From assembly GCF_018372875.1 (NCBI RefSeq), contig NZ_JAHAIF010000015.1:1-56627 (forward strand): 56,627 nt of DNA. Reading direction: 5' to 3'. Every line of letters begins with the position of its first letter. Within the stretch, counting starts at the first letter, position 1. The translations under genes and the position numbers were made by a program. The notes under the pieces were generated by a model. The model saw only the letters and a program-made list of their open reading frames with translations. It was not told the DNA's origin and made no database searches. Below, one piece after another: positions 1 to 8,981 of the stretch. The stretch comes from Clostridium sp. (GTDB lineage: Bacteria; Bacillota; Clostridia; Clostridiales; Clostridiaceae).

Positions 1-172
1 TTATTTGAGTTACACTTAGATCAAATATATTCAATTTAAGTAACTTTAAATGTTTAAATCATAAATACAGATTACTTCAATTTGTTATTGCAATTTATAA
101 TAAAAAAATTTATTTTAAAAATATAATTTATATTTTTAAAGAATATATATTCTTTTATAAAATTTATTCTTC
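1..172. other. AT-rich gene-free edge
   Basis: The left edge is almost pure A/T. I see no open frame with a ribosome binding site and no clear hairpin before the treC terminator. It may be the promoter region of a gene lying outside the window. Confidence 0.5.
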
Positions 173-212
173 AAAAAAGGAAGACTATCTTATCTCTAGA
201 TAGCCTTCCTTT
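173..212 (-). terminator. Terminator of the treP-treC operon
   Basis: A 14-bp stem with one mismatch (176-189 against 199-212) is followed, read on the minus strand, by a run of six T. It lies about 60 bp downstream of the treC stop. Confidence 0.85.
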
Positions 213-270
213 AATATAAAGAAATTTAATTTACTTCAATATTAATATAACCCCTTTAACTTCTATACTT

Positions 271-1938
271 TTATTTATAATAAACTAAAATGCTTTCGTA
301 TGGTTTTAACTCCATTTCTTCTAATATTTCTTTTCTTGTATAATTAGTCTCTAAAATTATATAGTTATCTTTACCTATATATTCCTTTGGTAAATTCCAC
401 GCTACATTCTTATCACTAAAATTACTAATAACAAGTATTCTCTCATCATCTAATTTTCTTTCATATACATATAAATGTTCATTGTCCTCATTAATTATAT
501 TATAGCTACCATCTACAAAGATATCATAATCCTTTCTATATTGAATTAATCTTTTATATGTATAGAATATAGATCTATCATCTTTTAATTCACTTTCCGC
601 AGTTATATCATCATTATTAATTCTTAACCACGGAGTACCAGTAGTAAATCCTTTATTTAATTCATTATTCCATTGCATTGGTGTTCTAGCATTATCTCTA
701 GATTTTTGTTGTAATATTAGTAACGCTTCCTTTTCATCAATGCCCTTGCTTAGCATATCATAATATGCACCTTTAGATTCAGCGTCATCATACTGATCAA
801 TAGATGTAAAATATGCATTTGTCATAGCAAGTTCCTCGCCTTGGTATATATAAGTAGTTCCTTGTAAACCAAATAGTGTTATAGCAAGCATCTTAGCACT
901 CTCTTGTCTAAAAAACCTATCATCACCAAATCTTGATACCGCTCTTGGTTGGTCATGGTTTGTATAGAATAGTGCATTCCATCCTTTACCCTTGTCCATC
1001 TCTACTTGAAACTCTGATTGTGCTTTCTTTAGCTTTGCTAAATCAAACATCTCATTCGTCCACTTAACTCCATCCTTATAGTCTGTCTTCATATGATGAA
1101 AACTAAATACCATGCTTAATTCTTCTCTATCTTCTCTAGTATACTTAATACATTCAGCTGCATTAGTTGAAGACATTTCTCCTACAGTAACTAAGTTTTT
1201 AGGTCCAAAAACCTTTTTATTCATATTATGTAGATATTCATGAATTCTTGGACCATCTGCATAGTGGGTTCTCCCATCACCTTTAGGCCCAACTATTGGA
1301 TCATCTGGTAAACCAGGTGTTTTAGATAACAAATTAACTACATCTAATCTGAATCCATCAACTCCCTTATTCGCCCAAAACTCTAAAATCTTATAACATT
1401 CTTCTCTAACTTCTTCATTTTCCCAATTTAAATCAGCTTGAGTTTCTTCAAATAAATGAAGGTAGTATTGATTAGTTTTCTCATCTAACTTCCAAGCTGG
1501 TCCACTAAATCTCGATATCCAATTATTAGGAACACTTCCATCTTCCTTTGCATCTTTCCAGAAATAATAATCTCTATACTTATTATCTTTGTTTTCTCTA
1601 GCCTTTTTGAACCACTCATGTTCCGTAGATGTATGGTTTAATACCATATCTAACATTATTTTTATGTTTCTGTTATGAGCCTCACTAAGTAATTCTTCAA
1701 AATCTTCCATAGTTCCATATTGAGGTTCTATATTATAATAATCTGATATATCATATCCATTATCTCTTTGAGGGGAAACATATATAGGAGTAATCCACAA
1801 TAAGTCTACACCTAAATTAGATAAGTAATCTAATTTCTCAGTTATACCTCTAATATCTCCTATACCATCTCCATTACTATCATTAAAGCTTCTTGGATAT
1901 ATTTGATAAACCGTAGCCTTTTTCCACCAATTATTCAT
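271..1938 (-). CDS. treC: Alpha,alpha-phosphotrehalase (trehalose-6-phosphate hydrolase, GH13)
   Basis: Cytoplasmic enzyme that splits trehalose 6-phosphate, made by the PTS, into glucose and glucose 6-phosphate. The 555-residue length is normal for the family. GH13 conserved regions are all visible: DMVLNH (near 97), GFRLDVVN with nucleophile D199, VGEM with acid/base E254, and FYTNHDQPR with D329. I start at ATG 1938 because AAAGGAG sits just upstream and the protein then begins MNNWWKKATVYQIYPRSF, the usual family start; the longer frame from 2001 has no such site. It follows treP by 37 bp and ends at a strong terminator, so it is the second gene of a two-gene operon. Oligo-1,6-glucosidase is the close alternative by sequence, but the treP/treR context favours trehalose. 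Confidence 0.93.
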   Translation of the reverse strand: MNNWWKKATVYQIYPRSFNDSNGDGIGDIRGITEKLDYLSNLGVDLLWITPIYVSPQRDNGYDISDYYNIEPQYGTMEDFEELLSEAHNRNIKIMLDMVLNHTSTEHEWFKKARENKDNKYRDYYFWKDAKEDGSVPNNWISRFSGPAWKLDEKTNQYYLHLFEETQADLNWENEEVREECYKILEFWANKGVDGFRLDVVNLLSKTPGLPDDPIVGPKGDGRTHYADGPRIHEYLHNMNKKVFGPKNLVTVGEMSSTNAAECIKYTREDREELSMVFSFHHMKTDYKDGVKWTNEMFDLAKLKKAQSEFQVEMDKGKGWNALFYTNHDQPRAVSRFGDDRFFRQESAKMLAITLFGLQGTTYIYQGEELAMTNAYFTSIDQYDDAESKGAYYDMLSKGIDEKEALLILQQKSRDNARTPMQWNNELNKGFTTGTPWLRINNDDITAESELKDDRSIFYTYKRLIQYRKDYDIFVDGSYNIINEDNEHLYVYERKLDDERILVISNFSDKNVAWNLPKEYIGKDNYIILETNYTRKEILEEMELKPYESILVYYK

Positions 1939-1975
1939 TTTAAGTACTCCTTTTACTATAATTAATCTACATTTA

Positions 1976-3376
1976 TTACTTTTTCCCTTTAGCTCTTCCA
2001 ACTACTAGTGTTAATACTAATGGTACTAAACCAGCTACTGCCATTGCCATAAATTGAGGTCCCCAAAATTCTCTTGGAACTGATAAAAATGATAATAATC
2101 CAGATACACCAAGTGAGAATGCTTCAACTCCATTCATCATAATAATCATTCCCGATAATCCTGTACCTATAAGCGCACATATAAATGGGAACTTAGCTCT
2201 TAAGTTAACACCAAATATTGCTGGCTCTGTTACACCTAAGTACGCTGATCCCATAGCAGTTAATGCCATAGATTTCTCCTTCTTGTTCTTTGCTAATATT
2301 GACATAGCTAGACATGAAGAACCTTGCGCTAAACATGATAATGCTATAACAGGGAATAAGAATGTTGTTCCTGTACTTGCTATTAACTCTAAGTTAACTG
2401 CTATAAATGCATGATGCATTCCTGTTATAACCATAAGTTCAAATGTACCACCAACTATTAATCCAGCTAATATTGGATAAGTCTTAAATAACCAAACAAC
2501 GCTTCCTGTTAACTTACTTGCAATACCATATGTTATTGGTCCTACTATTAAGAATGTTAAGAAAGAAGTTACTAATAATGCAATTGGAGCAACTAAAATT
2601 AATTGCAATGAGTCCGGTACTAGCTTCTTTAACTTAATTTCTAATTTAGCTAGGATAAATGATGATGCTAAAACAGGTAATACTTGAGCTTGATATCCTA
2701 TTTTATCTATTGTTAATCCAAAAATATTCCAAACCTCTGGTTCAGTTTGTCCAATTTGATATGCATTCATTAATGCTGGATTAACCATAACTAGGCCTAA
2801 AACTATACCTAATAATGGATTTCCACCAAATCTTTTTACTGCAGACCATCCTACTAATACTGGTAAGAATGAGAATGCCGTACTTGCTATCATATTTATA
2901 AGATCCGCTATATCTGCAATTCCTGTATATACTTGTACTAATGATTCTTCAAAGAATATTCCAGGTCCAGTTAAAACATTATTAACACCTAATAATAAAC
3001 CCGCTGTAATAATAGCAGGTAATATCGGAATAAATACATCGGATAATACCTTTACTAACCTCTGAAGTGGATTTAATTTTTCTTCTTGAATCGATTTCAA
3101 ATCAGATTTAGTAGCTTCTTTAACTCCAGTTTGTTTAATCACTTCATCGTAAGCTAAATTTACAGCTCCTTGTCCAATAATTACTTGAAATTGACCATTC
3201 GAATTAAAACACCCTTTTACTATATCGATTTCCTCTAATTGTTTAACGTCAACCTTTGATTCATCATTTAAAACAAATCTTAATCTAGTTACACAGTGTG
3301 TTAACATATTGATGTTTTCTTTACCACCAACATATTCAATAATTTTACTTACATTTTGTGAATTAACCTTAGCCAT
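1976..3376 (-). CDS. treP: PTS trehalose transporter, EIIBC
   Basis: Membrane permease that imports and phosphorylates trehalose. The N-terminal IIB domain (about residues 1-85) has the phosphorylated cysteine C28 in MLTHCVTRLRF; the rest is a multi-spanning IIC domain (about residues 110-465) ending in a basic tail. No IIA domain is attached and none is encoded nearby, so it must borrow a glucose-type EIIA from elsewhere. The start at ATG 3376 follows GGAGGAGGAATTAAA; six extra upstream codons lack this support. A good promoter (TTGACA, 17 bp, TACTAT) lies at 3436-3408, with a palindromic operator 15 bp upstream of its -35 box. Sucrose-type EIIBC proteins are close relatives; the phosphotrehalase partner decides the call. 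Confidence 0.9.
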   Translation of the reverse strand: MAKVNSQNVSKIIEYVGGKENINMLTHCVTRLRFVLNDESKVDVKQLEEIDIVKGCFNSNGQFQVIIGQGAVNLAYDEVIKQTGVKEATKSDLKSIQEEKLNPLQRLVKVLSDVFIPILPAIITAGLLLGVNNVLTGPGIFFEESLVQVYTGIADIADLINMIASTAFSFLPVLVGWSAVKRFGGNPLLGIVLGLVMVNPALMNAYQIGQTEPEVWNIFGLTIDKIGYQAQVLPVLASSFILAKLEIKLKKLVPDSLQLILVAPIALLVTSFLTFLIVGPITYGIASKLTGSVVWLFKTYPILAGLIVGGTFELMVITGMHHAFIAVNLELIASTGTTFLFPVIALSCLAQGSSCLAMSILAKNKKEKSMALTAMGSAYLGVTEPAIFGVNLRAKFPFICALIGTGLSGMIIMMNGVEAFSLGVSGLLSFLSVPREFWGPQFMAMAVAGLVPLVLTLVVGRAKGKK

Positions 3377-3407
3377 TTTAATTCCTCCTCCCAATGTTTA
3401 CCTTTAC

Positions 3408-3436
3408 ATAGTAATATCTATTGAACAACTTGTCAA
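3408..3436 (-). promoter_or_regulatory. Promoter of treP-treC
   Basis: On the minus strand, -35 TTGACA (3436-3431), 17-bp spacer, -10 TACTAT (3413-3408). It stands about 30 bp upstream of the treP start codon. Confidence 0.8.
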
Positions 3437-3451
3437 TATATTTTCAAAAAT

Positions 3452-3463
3452 TTGTTTAAACAA
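3452..3463. promoter_or_regulatory. TreR-type operator, site 1
   Basis: Perfect 12-bp palindrome TTGTTTAAACAA, centred about 57 bp upstream of the expected treP transcription start and exactly 15 bp beyond the -35 box. Binding by TreR is inferred from the repeated occurrence around treR. Confidence 0.7.
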
Positions 3464-3528
3464 TTTTTGATATCAACGATTAAAGCTTGTATTATAAACA
3501 CATTGCTCCTTTTTATTGTTTTAAAATA

Positions 3529-3540
3529 TTGTTTAAACAA
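3529..3540. promoter_or_regulatory. TreR-type operator, site 2
   Basis: Second perfect TTGTTTAAACAA in the treP-treR divergent region, roughly midway between the two promoters. Confidence 0.7.
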
Positions 3541-3576
3541 CTTTCTATTTCAAAGATATTTGTATATGTTTTGATT

Positions 3577-3588
3577 TTGTTTAAACAT
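3577..3588. promoter_or_regulatory. TreR-type operator, site 3
   Basis: TTGTTTAAACAT, one base off the perfect palindrome. It lies 5 bp upstream of the proposed treR -35 box, which fits autoregulation. Confidence 0.65.
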
Positions 3589-3593
3589 ATTCA

Positions 3594-3622
3594 TTCAAAT
3601 TTTTAATGAGATAAAGTATAAT
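3594..3622 (+). promoter_or_regulatory. Probable treR promoter
   Basis: TTCAAA (3594-3599), 17-bp spacer, perfect -10 TATAAT (3617-3622). The -35 box is a weak match. Confidence 0.55.
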
Positions 3623-3652
3623 ATTAATATAAAGTTTTAAGGAGGCATTTCT

Positions 3653-4384
3653 TTGGCACAAGTAAAGTTTAAAAGCATCTATGAAAAACTAAGAAAAGAT
3701 ATTAAAAATGATGTATATAAAGATTCAATGATGTTACCTACAGAAATGGAATTAATAAAAGAATTCTCTTGTAGTCGTAATACTGTTCGTCGTGCAATTG
3801 ATGAATTAAGTAGAGAAGGATTAGTTAAAAGCGTTAAAGGAAAAGGTGTTATTATTTTAGAAAACCGTAACTCTATAGAATTTTCCATAAGTAGTCTATC
3901 TGGCTTAAAAGAACAAAGCAGAAGAGATAATAAAACTTTTACTACTAGTGTTGCACACTTTTCCAAAATTTTAATTGATGAAGAATTATCTAAAAAAACA
4001 TCTTTAAAGGAAGGTACGGAAGTTTATCATCTACATAGAATTAGATATGTTGACAACGAGGCTATGATTCTTGATATAAACTACTTTGACATTGATGTAG
4101 TTAAAGACCTTACTGTTGAAGTAGCTCAAGATTCCATTTATGAATATATAGAATCTAAACTTAGCACTAAAATACTAACCTCAAGAAAAGTAATTGTTGT
4201 TGAAAAAGCTACTGAACTAGATAAAAGATTTTTAGACCTTGGTTCCTATGATTGCGTGGCTGTTATAAGAAATTATGTTTATACCGATGCAGGAAAACTC
4301 TTTGAATATACTGAGTCTAGGCATAGACCTGATAAATTCATATTCGTTGAGTCTGATTCTAGGAGGTATAAAACAAATATATAA
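3653..4384 (+). CDS. treR: GntR-family trehalose operon regulator (HTH + UTRA)
   Basis: DNA-binding regulator of the HutC/FarR type. Residues about 5-70 form the winged helix (LPTEMELIKEF and SRNTVRRAIDEL are typical GntR recognition-region sequence), and residues about 90-235 form the UTRA ligand-binding domain, whose ligand in TreR proteins is trehalose 6-phosphate. Start codon is TTG at 3653, preceded by AAGGAGG at the right distance; no ATG is available nearby in frame. It is divergent from treP-treC, with three copies of a palindrome in the shared upstream region, which supports local and self regulation. B. subtilis TreR is a repressor; the operator placement here leaves open an activating role. 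A bidirectional terminator follows at once. Confidence 0.88.
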   Translation: MAQVKFKSIYEKLRKDIKNDVYKDSMMLPTEMELIKEFSCSRNTVRRAIDELSREGLVKSVKGKGVIILENRNSIEFSISSLSGLKEQSRRDNKTFTTSVAHFSKILIDEELSKKTSLKEGTEVYHLHRIRYVDNEAMILDINYFDIDVVKDLTVEVAQDSIYEYIESKLSTKILTSRKVIVVEKATELDKRFLDLGSYDCVAVIRNYVYTDAGKLFEYTESRHRPDKFIFVESDSRRYKTNI

Positions 4385-4386
4385 CA

Positions 4387-4415
4387 AAACCTCAGGCTTA
4401 TTAAGCCTGAGGTTT
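4387..4415. terminator. Bidirectional terminator between treR and the esterase gene
   Basis: Perfect 14-bp stem (4387-4400 with 4402-4415). It starts three bases after the treR stop and overlaps the stop codon of the convergent esterase gene, so it serves both. Confidence 0.85.
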
Positions 4416-5496
4416 ACATGGCATTCATATCTTTAACTATTTCGTTTATACAATCTTCCACTTGAGGATAATATCCACATTTATCTATAAATGCATGATC
4501 CATGCCTTTATATCTTATTCCCTTAGCTTTTACTCCAGAATCAATTAATTTCTTTAAATAAGCTTCTCCTTGAACTCTTAGAAAATCATATTCAGCAGTA
4601 ATAACCAAAGTCTCAGGTAAACCTCTCAGATCACTTAATAATGGAGATACCTCAACATTATCGTCGCTAACTTTCCCCTGTAAATATAACTTCTTAACTA
4701 TATCCATAGTACTTTCTAAACTCCTTATTGTTCTTTCCATAAGCTTATTATCACTACGTATATCATACTTATCTATATCCCAACTATAATATGAATCCTC
4801 TTTATCTGATAAGGTAACTACAGGATATAATAATGCTACATATTTAATCATATTTGTTTTTAAATTTCTATCTCTAATTGAGCAAACTGTAGCAATATTA
4901 CCACCAGCACTATCTCCTGAAATTGCAATCTTGTTTTTATCTATATTAAATTCACCTGGATTATTATATACGTACATCAATATATCAAAACAATCATCTA
5001 GACCACATGGGAATGGATTTTCAGGTGCTAATCTATAATTTATAGAAATAACTACTGCATTAGCTTTATCAGCAATTAATTTACATGGATTCTCTACAAC
5101 ATCTATATCTCCACCAAAAAAGCCCCCTCCATGTATAAATATCATACATTTCATATTCCTATAATGTGTTATTGGTGAATATATTCTAATATCAATATTT
5201 CTATCTCCTAAGTTAATAATTTTTGTTCTTGTTACCACATCTTTTGAAATATCAATATTCGGCCATCCCATTCCTAACCTCATTTCTCCTACAGGTACTC
5301 CATCAAAAATATATTGATTAGGAATAATGTATCTCTTTTTGGGTTTTAACTTTTCATTGTATACCCTTGGATCCAGTATCCCTTCTTCACTTGAATCTGG
5401 GATACTCTTAATTAAAATATCTATATCATCAGTATTTACTATCTCGCCATTATTTGATAATATATCCACTAAATTTTTATAATTAGTATTTTTCAT
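4414..5496 (-). CDS. Alpha/beta-hydrolase esterase, hormone-sensitive-lipase family
   Basis: Cytoplasmic carboxylesterase-like enzyme of 360 residues. The oxyanion-hole motif HGGGF is at 122-126, the nucleophile elbow GDSAGG puts the serine at S196, and the rest of the triad is visible as D304 (AEYDFLRV) and H334 (GMDHAF). No signal peptide. The gene starts 19 bp after the deacetylase stop, with an AGAGGA site before the ATG, so the two are one operon. That operon's promoter carries the same palindrome as the trehalose promoters, which suggests the substrate is an acylated sugar or a product met during trehalose growth. This is inference; family members hydrolyse a wide range of short acyl esters. 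Confidence 0.85.
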   Translation of the reverse strand: MKNTNYKNLVDILSNNGEIVNTDDIDILIKSIPDSSEEGILDPRVYNEKLKPKKRYIIPNQYIFDGVPVGEMRLGMGWPNIDISKDVVTRTKIINLGDRNIDIRIYSPITHYRNMKCMIFIHGGGFFGGDIDVVENPCKLIADKANAVVISINYRLAPENPFPCGLDDCFDILMYVYNNPGEFNIDKNKIAISGDSAGGNIATVCSIRDRNLKTNMIKYVALLYPVVTLSDKEDSYYSWDIDKYDIRSDNKLMERTIRSLESTMDIVKKLYLQGKVSDDNVEVSPLLSDLRGLPETLVITAEYDFLRVQGEAYLKKLIDSGVKAKGIRYKGMDHAFIDKCGYYPQVEDCINEIVKDMNAM

Positions 5497-5515
5497 TTAT
5501 GCTTCCTCTCAAATA

Positions 5516-6343
5516 TTATGTTAAATTCACTTGTTCGCCGCCTTTAATCTCGTATATCTCTCCATTAACACTTATCCATACTGTTTGTACTGAAGGATTA
5601 TAAACGAATGAACTATCCATTGAAAATCTTAAATTTTTAAATGCATTCATATAATCTACAATTTCAATATTTGTAGCATACCAAATATCATCTCTATTAC
5701 CTATCTTCTCACAGAACTCTTCTATAAGCTCCCAATTATCATCTCTATTGAATTCATAACTATGTCCCCAAACATAGAATAGGTATAGTAATTGACTTCT
5801 ATATAATCCAAGGAATTCATCTGTTAATTCTAATAATCCATTATTGTGATGACATGTTGCTTTCCATTCATATAAATCTGCAGGTAATTCAAAATTTCTT
5901 GTTTCCTCAACAACTCTAGAATATTCTATACCAACATGAGGTAACATATTCTTAATTTCTTCACTATATGATCCATTAGGGTATGACATTCCCCTCACAG
6001 GATACTTTACTATCTCCTCAAGCCCTCTTCTATCTTCTACAACTTCATTTACTACATGTGGCATAGGGCACCTTGCTACAGTTGGGTGTGTCATAGTATG
6101 AGCTGATACTTCATGACCTGTATAAACATCTACTATTTCATTTCTTGGAATTCTATGCCCATACTTATCATTAGGAACTTGATTCTCCATATCTATTAGC
6201 CCTGCATTTAAATGAAATGTTCCCTTAATTCCATATTTATTAAATAATTTTATAAGTCTTTTATCAGCTTCTCTTCCATCATCATAACTCATTGTTAATG
6301 CTTTAAATTTCCCTCCTGGAAAACAAATATAAATAGTCTTCAT
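5516..6343 (-). CDS. Polysaccharide deacetylase family protein (NodB fold)
   Basis: 275-residue carbohydrate esterase-4-like protein. The metal-binding motif is present as SYDDG (D21, D22), followed by H82-T-M-T-H86 with the two histidine ligands, and RGMSYPNGSY near 117-126. No signal peptide or membrane anchor, so it probably acts in the cytoplasm on a small sugar rather than on peptidoglycan. Start chosen at ATG 6343, behind AGAGGGG; the frame remains open to 6376 but without a ribosome site. It is first in an operon with the esterase gene and has a clear promoter (TTGACT-17-TAATAT) with the TreR-type palindrome 15 bp upstream. The true substrate is unknown. Confidence 0.82.
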   Translation of the reverse strand: MKTIYICFPGGKFKALTMSYDDGREADKRLIKLFNKYGIKGTFHLNAGLIDMENQVPNDKYGHRIPRNEIVDVYTGHEVSAHTMTHPTVARCPMPHVVNEVVEDRRGLEEIVKYPVRGMSYPNGSYSEEIKNMLPHVGIEYSRVVEETRNFELPADLYEWKATCHHNNGLLELTDEFLGLYRSQLLYLFYVWGHSYEFNRDDNWELIEEFCEKIGNRDDIWYATNIEIVDYMNAFKNLRFSMDSSFVYNPSVQTVWISVNGEIYEIKGGEQVNLT

Positions 6344-6376
6344 AGTTTCAATCCCCTCTTCTTCTATTTTAATCAA

Positions 6377-6405
6377 ATATTAATATAAACGAAAAACAGA
6401 GTCAA
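6377..6405 (-). promoter_or_regulatory. Promoter of the deacetylase-esterase operon
   Basis: Minus strand: -35 TTGACT (6405-6400), 17-bp spacer, -10 TAATAT (6382-6377). Geometry and quality are close to those of the treP promoter. Confidence 0.8.
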
Positions 6406-6420
6406 TAAAAATCCAAAAAT

Positions 6421-6432
6421 TTGTTTAAACAA
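6421..6432. promoter_or_regulatory. TreR-type operator, site 4 (outside the tre locus)
   Basis: Perfect TTGTTTAAACAA with 15 bp between it and the -35 box, the same distance as at treP. The flank AATTTTTG next to the palindrome is also shared with the treP site. Confidence 0.7.
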
Positions 6433-6446
6433 ATTTTATTTTTCCC

Positions 6447-6480
6447 AAAAAAGCTGCTTCTTAAATAAAGAAACAGCTTT
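6447..6480 (-). terminator. feoAB terminator
   Basis: On the minus strand, a stem built from AAAGCTG and CAGCTTT with an inner TTCTT/AAGAA extension, followed by a T run. It starts 7 bp after the feoB stop. Confidence 0.8.
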
Positions 6481-6486
6481 CTCTTG

Positions 6487-8610
6487 CTAAACTATTAATC
6501 TCCAAATTTGAGTTGTTATTAAACAAACTACTATTCCTGCTATAGTTGGAATTAGGAATGATAGTATCGTCCATTTCCAACTCTTTGTTTCCTTCTTGAT
6601 TGTCCATAACGTTGTTCCACAAGGATAGTGCATAAGACAAATTATCATCATATTAATAGATGTTAACAGTGTCCACCCATTAGCAACTAATAATTCTTTT
6701 AATGCAATCATACTATCAAGCTCCAACATTGTAGTCGCCCTCATATAACTCATAATGATTATAGGCATAACTATCTCATTAGCAGGAAGACCTAATACGA
6801 ATGCCATTAAAATATAACCATCTAATCCTATTAAATTAGCAAAGGGTTGTAGGAAATCAGCACAATAAGTTAACAAACTTACTTCTCCTACAGGAACGTT
6901 AGCAAAAATCCATATAACTATCCCAGCAGGTGCTGCTACTGCCATAGCTCGTCCAAGCACATATAATGTTCTATCTAATAATGATCTAACAAGAACTTTA
7001 CCTATTTGAGGTTTTCTATATGGAGGTAACTCTAATATAAAGTTTGATGGTACTCCTTTTAAAACAGTCTTTGATAAAACCTTAGACGTTATAAGTGTCA
7101 TAAATACACCCACTATTATAACTGATGTTACAGCTAGCGCAGATACAAGGCTACCAGTAAATCCACCAATTACAGATCCCCCTATAAATAAAGACGCTAC
7201 TGTTATTAAGGTAGGAAACCTTCCATTGCAAGGCATAAAAACATTGGTTAATATAGCTATTAATCTTTCTCTTGGGGAATTAATTATTCTACATCCTATT
7301 ACACCAGCTGCATTACATCCTAATCCCATACACATAGTTAGGGCTTGTTTACCACAAGAACAGCACTTTTTAAAACACTTATCTAAGTTAAAAGCTATTC
7401 TTGGTAAATATCCTAAGTCTTCAAGCAAGGTAAACATAGGGAAGAATATAGCCATTGGAGGTAACATAACAGATATTACCCAAGCTAAAGTAACATATAT
7501 ACCATCCATTAAAACACTACTAATCCATGAAGGTATAAAACTATTTGCAAGTATTCCTCTTAACCAAACCTCAATATTACCAAACATGTTTGATAATAAT
7601 TCTGACGGATAGTTTGCAAGAGTTATTGTAATCCAAAGTACTATTAATAGTAAAACTATCATTATAGGAATTCCAGTAATCTTTGATACTAGTAACTTAT
7701 CTATCTTCTTATGGAATTCGTTATATTTATCTCTTTCTTTTACTACATCTTTTGCTACCATTTCTGCATTCTTAACTAATGTTTCTACTATCTCATCTTC
7801 TATTGATTTTTCAACGCTTACTTCTTCTCTTATTTTGTTTACTTTATCCATAGAATCATTATCAATATTAAACTTTTTAACTAATGAGCTTACTATCCCC
7901 TTATTATTTTCTAATAACCTAATAGATGCCCATCTTAACTTTTTTTTGTCATTAGATAACATCTCATTATTAGATAGAACAGCTTGTATATCTTTTATGG
8001 ATTCTTCAATTGTTTTTTCATATCTTACAAGAGCATAAGTATCTCTTTTCTTATTTATTTCATCTAGTACTTTCTTCTTTAGATCATCTATTCCTTCATT
8101 TTGCCTCGCTGCTGTAACAACAACACAAGTATTAAGCTCTTTAGCTAATTTTCTTTCATCAATTGATATGCCTTGTTTTTTAGCCTCATCTATTAAATTA
8201 ACACAAAGTATAACCTTTTCTGTTATTTCAGATATCTGATAAAATAAATTTAAGTTTCTTTCTAAAGATGTAGCATCTGCTACCACTACAACTAAATCAG
8301 GATCTTCAAAACATATATAATCCCTTGCAATCTCTTCTTCTTCAGAATTAGATAGCAACGAATAAGTTCCTGGTAAATCTACCACCTTAATTTTTTCTCC
8401 ATTAACTTGGAATATACCTTCAGCATTTGCTACAGTCTTCCCAGGCCAGTTTCCTGTGTGTTGATTTAAACCTGTTAATGCATTAAAAACTGTACTTTTA
8501 CCTACATTAGGATTACCAGCCAGCCCTATTCTGTACTTATAATCACCACTAGCTTTTCCATTTTCTCCTGATAGAACTCCAATACCTGTTGAATTTTTAC
8601 TTAAGCCCAT
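6487..8610 (-). CDS. feoB: Ferrous iron transporter FeoB
   Basis: Inner-membrane Fe(II) permease of 707 residues with an N-terminal cytosolic GTPase domain. G1 is GNPNVGKST (32-40), G3 is DLPG (78-81), and the NKxD-type G4 reads NLID near 138. The C-terminal part contains the two Gate-type hydrophobic repeats and a Cys-rich loop (KCFKKCCSCGKQ) common in clostridial FeoB. It starts 8 bp after feoA with GGAGGAG before the ATG. The first 25 residues before the G domain are a short extension of unknown role. I did not find a convincing Fur box, so iron regulation is expected from the family but not shown here. Confidence 0.95.
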   Translation of the reverse strand: MGLSKNSTGIGVLSGENGKASGDYKYRIGLAGNPNVGKSTVFNALTGLNQHTGNWPGKTVANAEGIFQVNGEKIKVVDLPGTYSLLSNSEEEEIARDYICFEDPDLVVVVADATSLERNLNLFYQISEITEKVILCVNLIDEAKKQGISIDERKLAKELNTCVVVTAARQNEGIDDLKKKVLDEINKKRDTYALVRYEKTIEESIKDIQAVLSNNEMLSNDKKKLRWASIRLLENNKGIVSSLVKKFNIDNDSMDKVNKIREEVSVEKSIEDEIVETLVKNAEMVAKDVVKERDKYNEFHKKIDKLLVSKITGIPIMIVLLLIVLWITITLANYPSELLSNMFGNIEVWLRGILANSFIPSWISSVLMDGIYVTLAWVISVMLPPMAIFFPMFTLLEDLGYLPRIAFNLDKCFKKCCSCGKQALTMCMGLGCNAAGVIGCRIINSPRERLIAILTNVFMPCNGRFPTLITVASLFIGGSVIGGFTGSLVSALAVTSVIIVGVFMTLITSKVLSKTVLKGVPSNFILELPPYRKPQIGKVLVRSLLDRTLYVLGRAMAVAAPAGIVIWIFANVPVGEVSLLTYCADFLQPFANLIGLDGYILMAFVLGLPANEIVMPIIIMSYMRATTMLELDSMIALKELLVANGWTLLTSINMMIICLMHYPCGTTLWTIKKETKSWKWTILSFLIPTIAGIVVCLITTQIWRLIV

Positions 8611-8618
8611 GTCTCCTC

Positions 8619-8846
8619 CTACTTATAACTTACTACCTGAATCTTTTCACTATCTTCTCCCCTTAATGCTATTAAGGCTCCTCTTATTAGATAAGCTGTT
8701 GGGTCACCAAATGGTCCTCTATACATGACATCTATTTCGGTTCCCTCAATTATCCCCAAATCAAAAAATCTTCTCCTAAGTTCTCCCTCCGCATCTACAC
8801 CTACAACTTTAACAGTTGAAGCTAAATCTGCATTTACTAGATTCAT
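8619..8846 (-). CDS. feoA: FeoA, SH3-like partner of FeoB
   Basis: 75-residue cytosolic protein of the FeoA family, thought to bind and tune FeoB. It shows the usual core: an N-terminal strand, ELRRRFFDLGI, then EGTEIDVMYRGPFGDP and a C-terminal LIALRGEDSEKIQV strand. It is the first gene of feoAB and is separated from feoB by 8 bp. About 130 bp of AT-rich DNA lies upstream before the next terminator; promoter elements there are ambiguous. Confidence 0.92.
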   Translation of the reverse strand: MNLVNADLASTVKVVGVDAEGELRRRFFDLGIIEGTEIDVMYRGPFGDPTAYLIRGALIALRGEDSEKIQVVSYK

Positions 8847-8981
8847 AATATTTTCTCCCTTCGTTTAATTTTAGATATAGATTTATTTATATATATATTT
8901 TTATCCCTATTCTTAAACTATGACAGATTAATATATATTGTGTCTTTTATCATCATAAATTTTTATATTACGATTAATTAT

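Noticed and set aside
7226..7612. 128-codon plus-strand frame within feoB
   Set aside because: Antisense shadow of the membrane part of feoB.
8847..8981. Fur box upstream of feoA
   Set aside because: Some ATGATGATAAAAG-like sequence is present, but no 19-bp inverted match was convincing in such AT-rich DNA.
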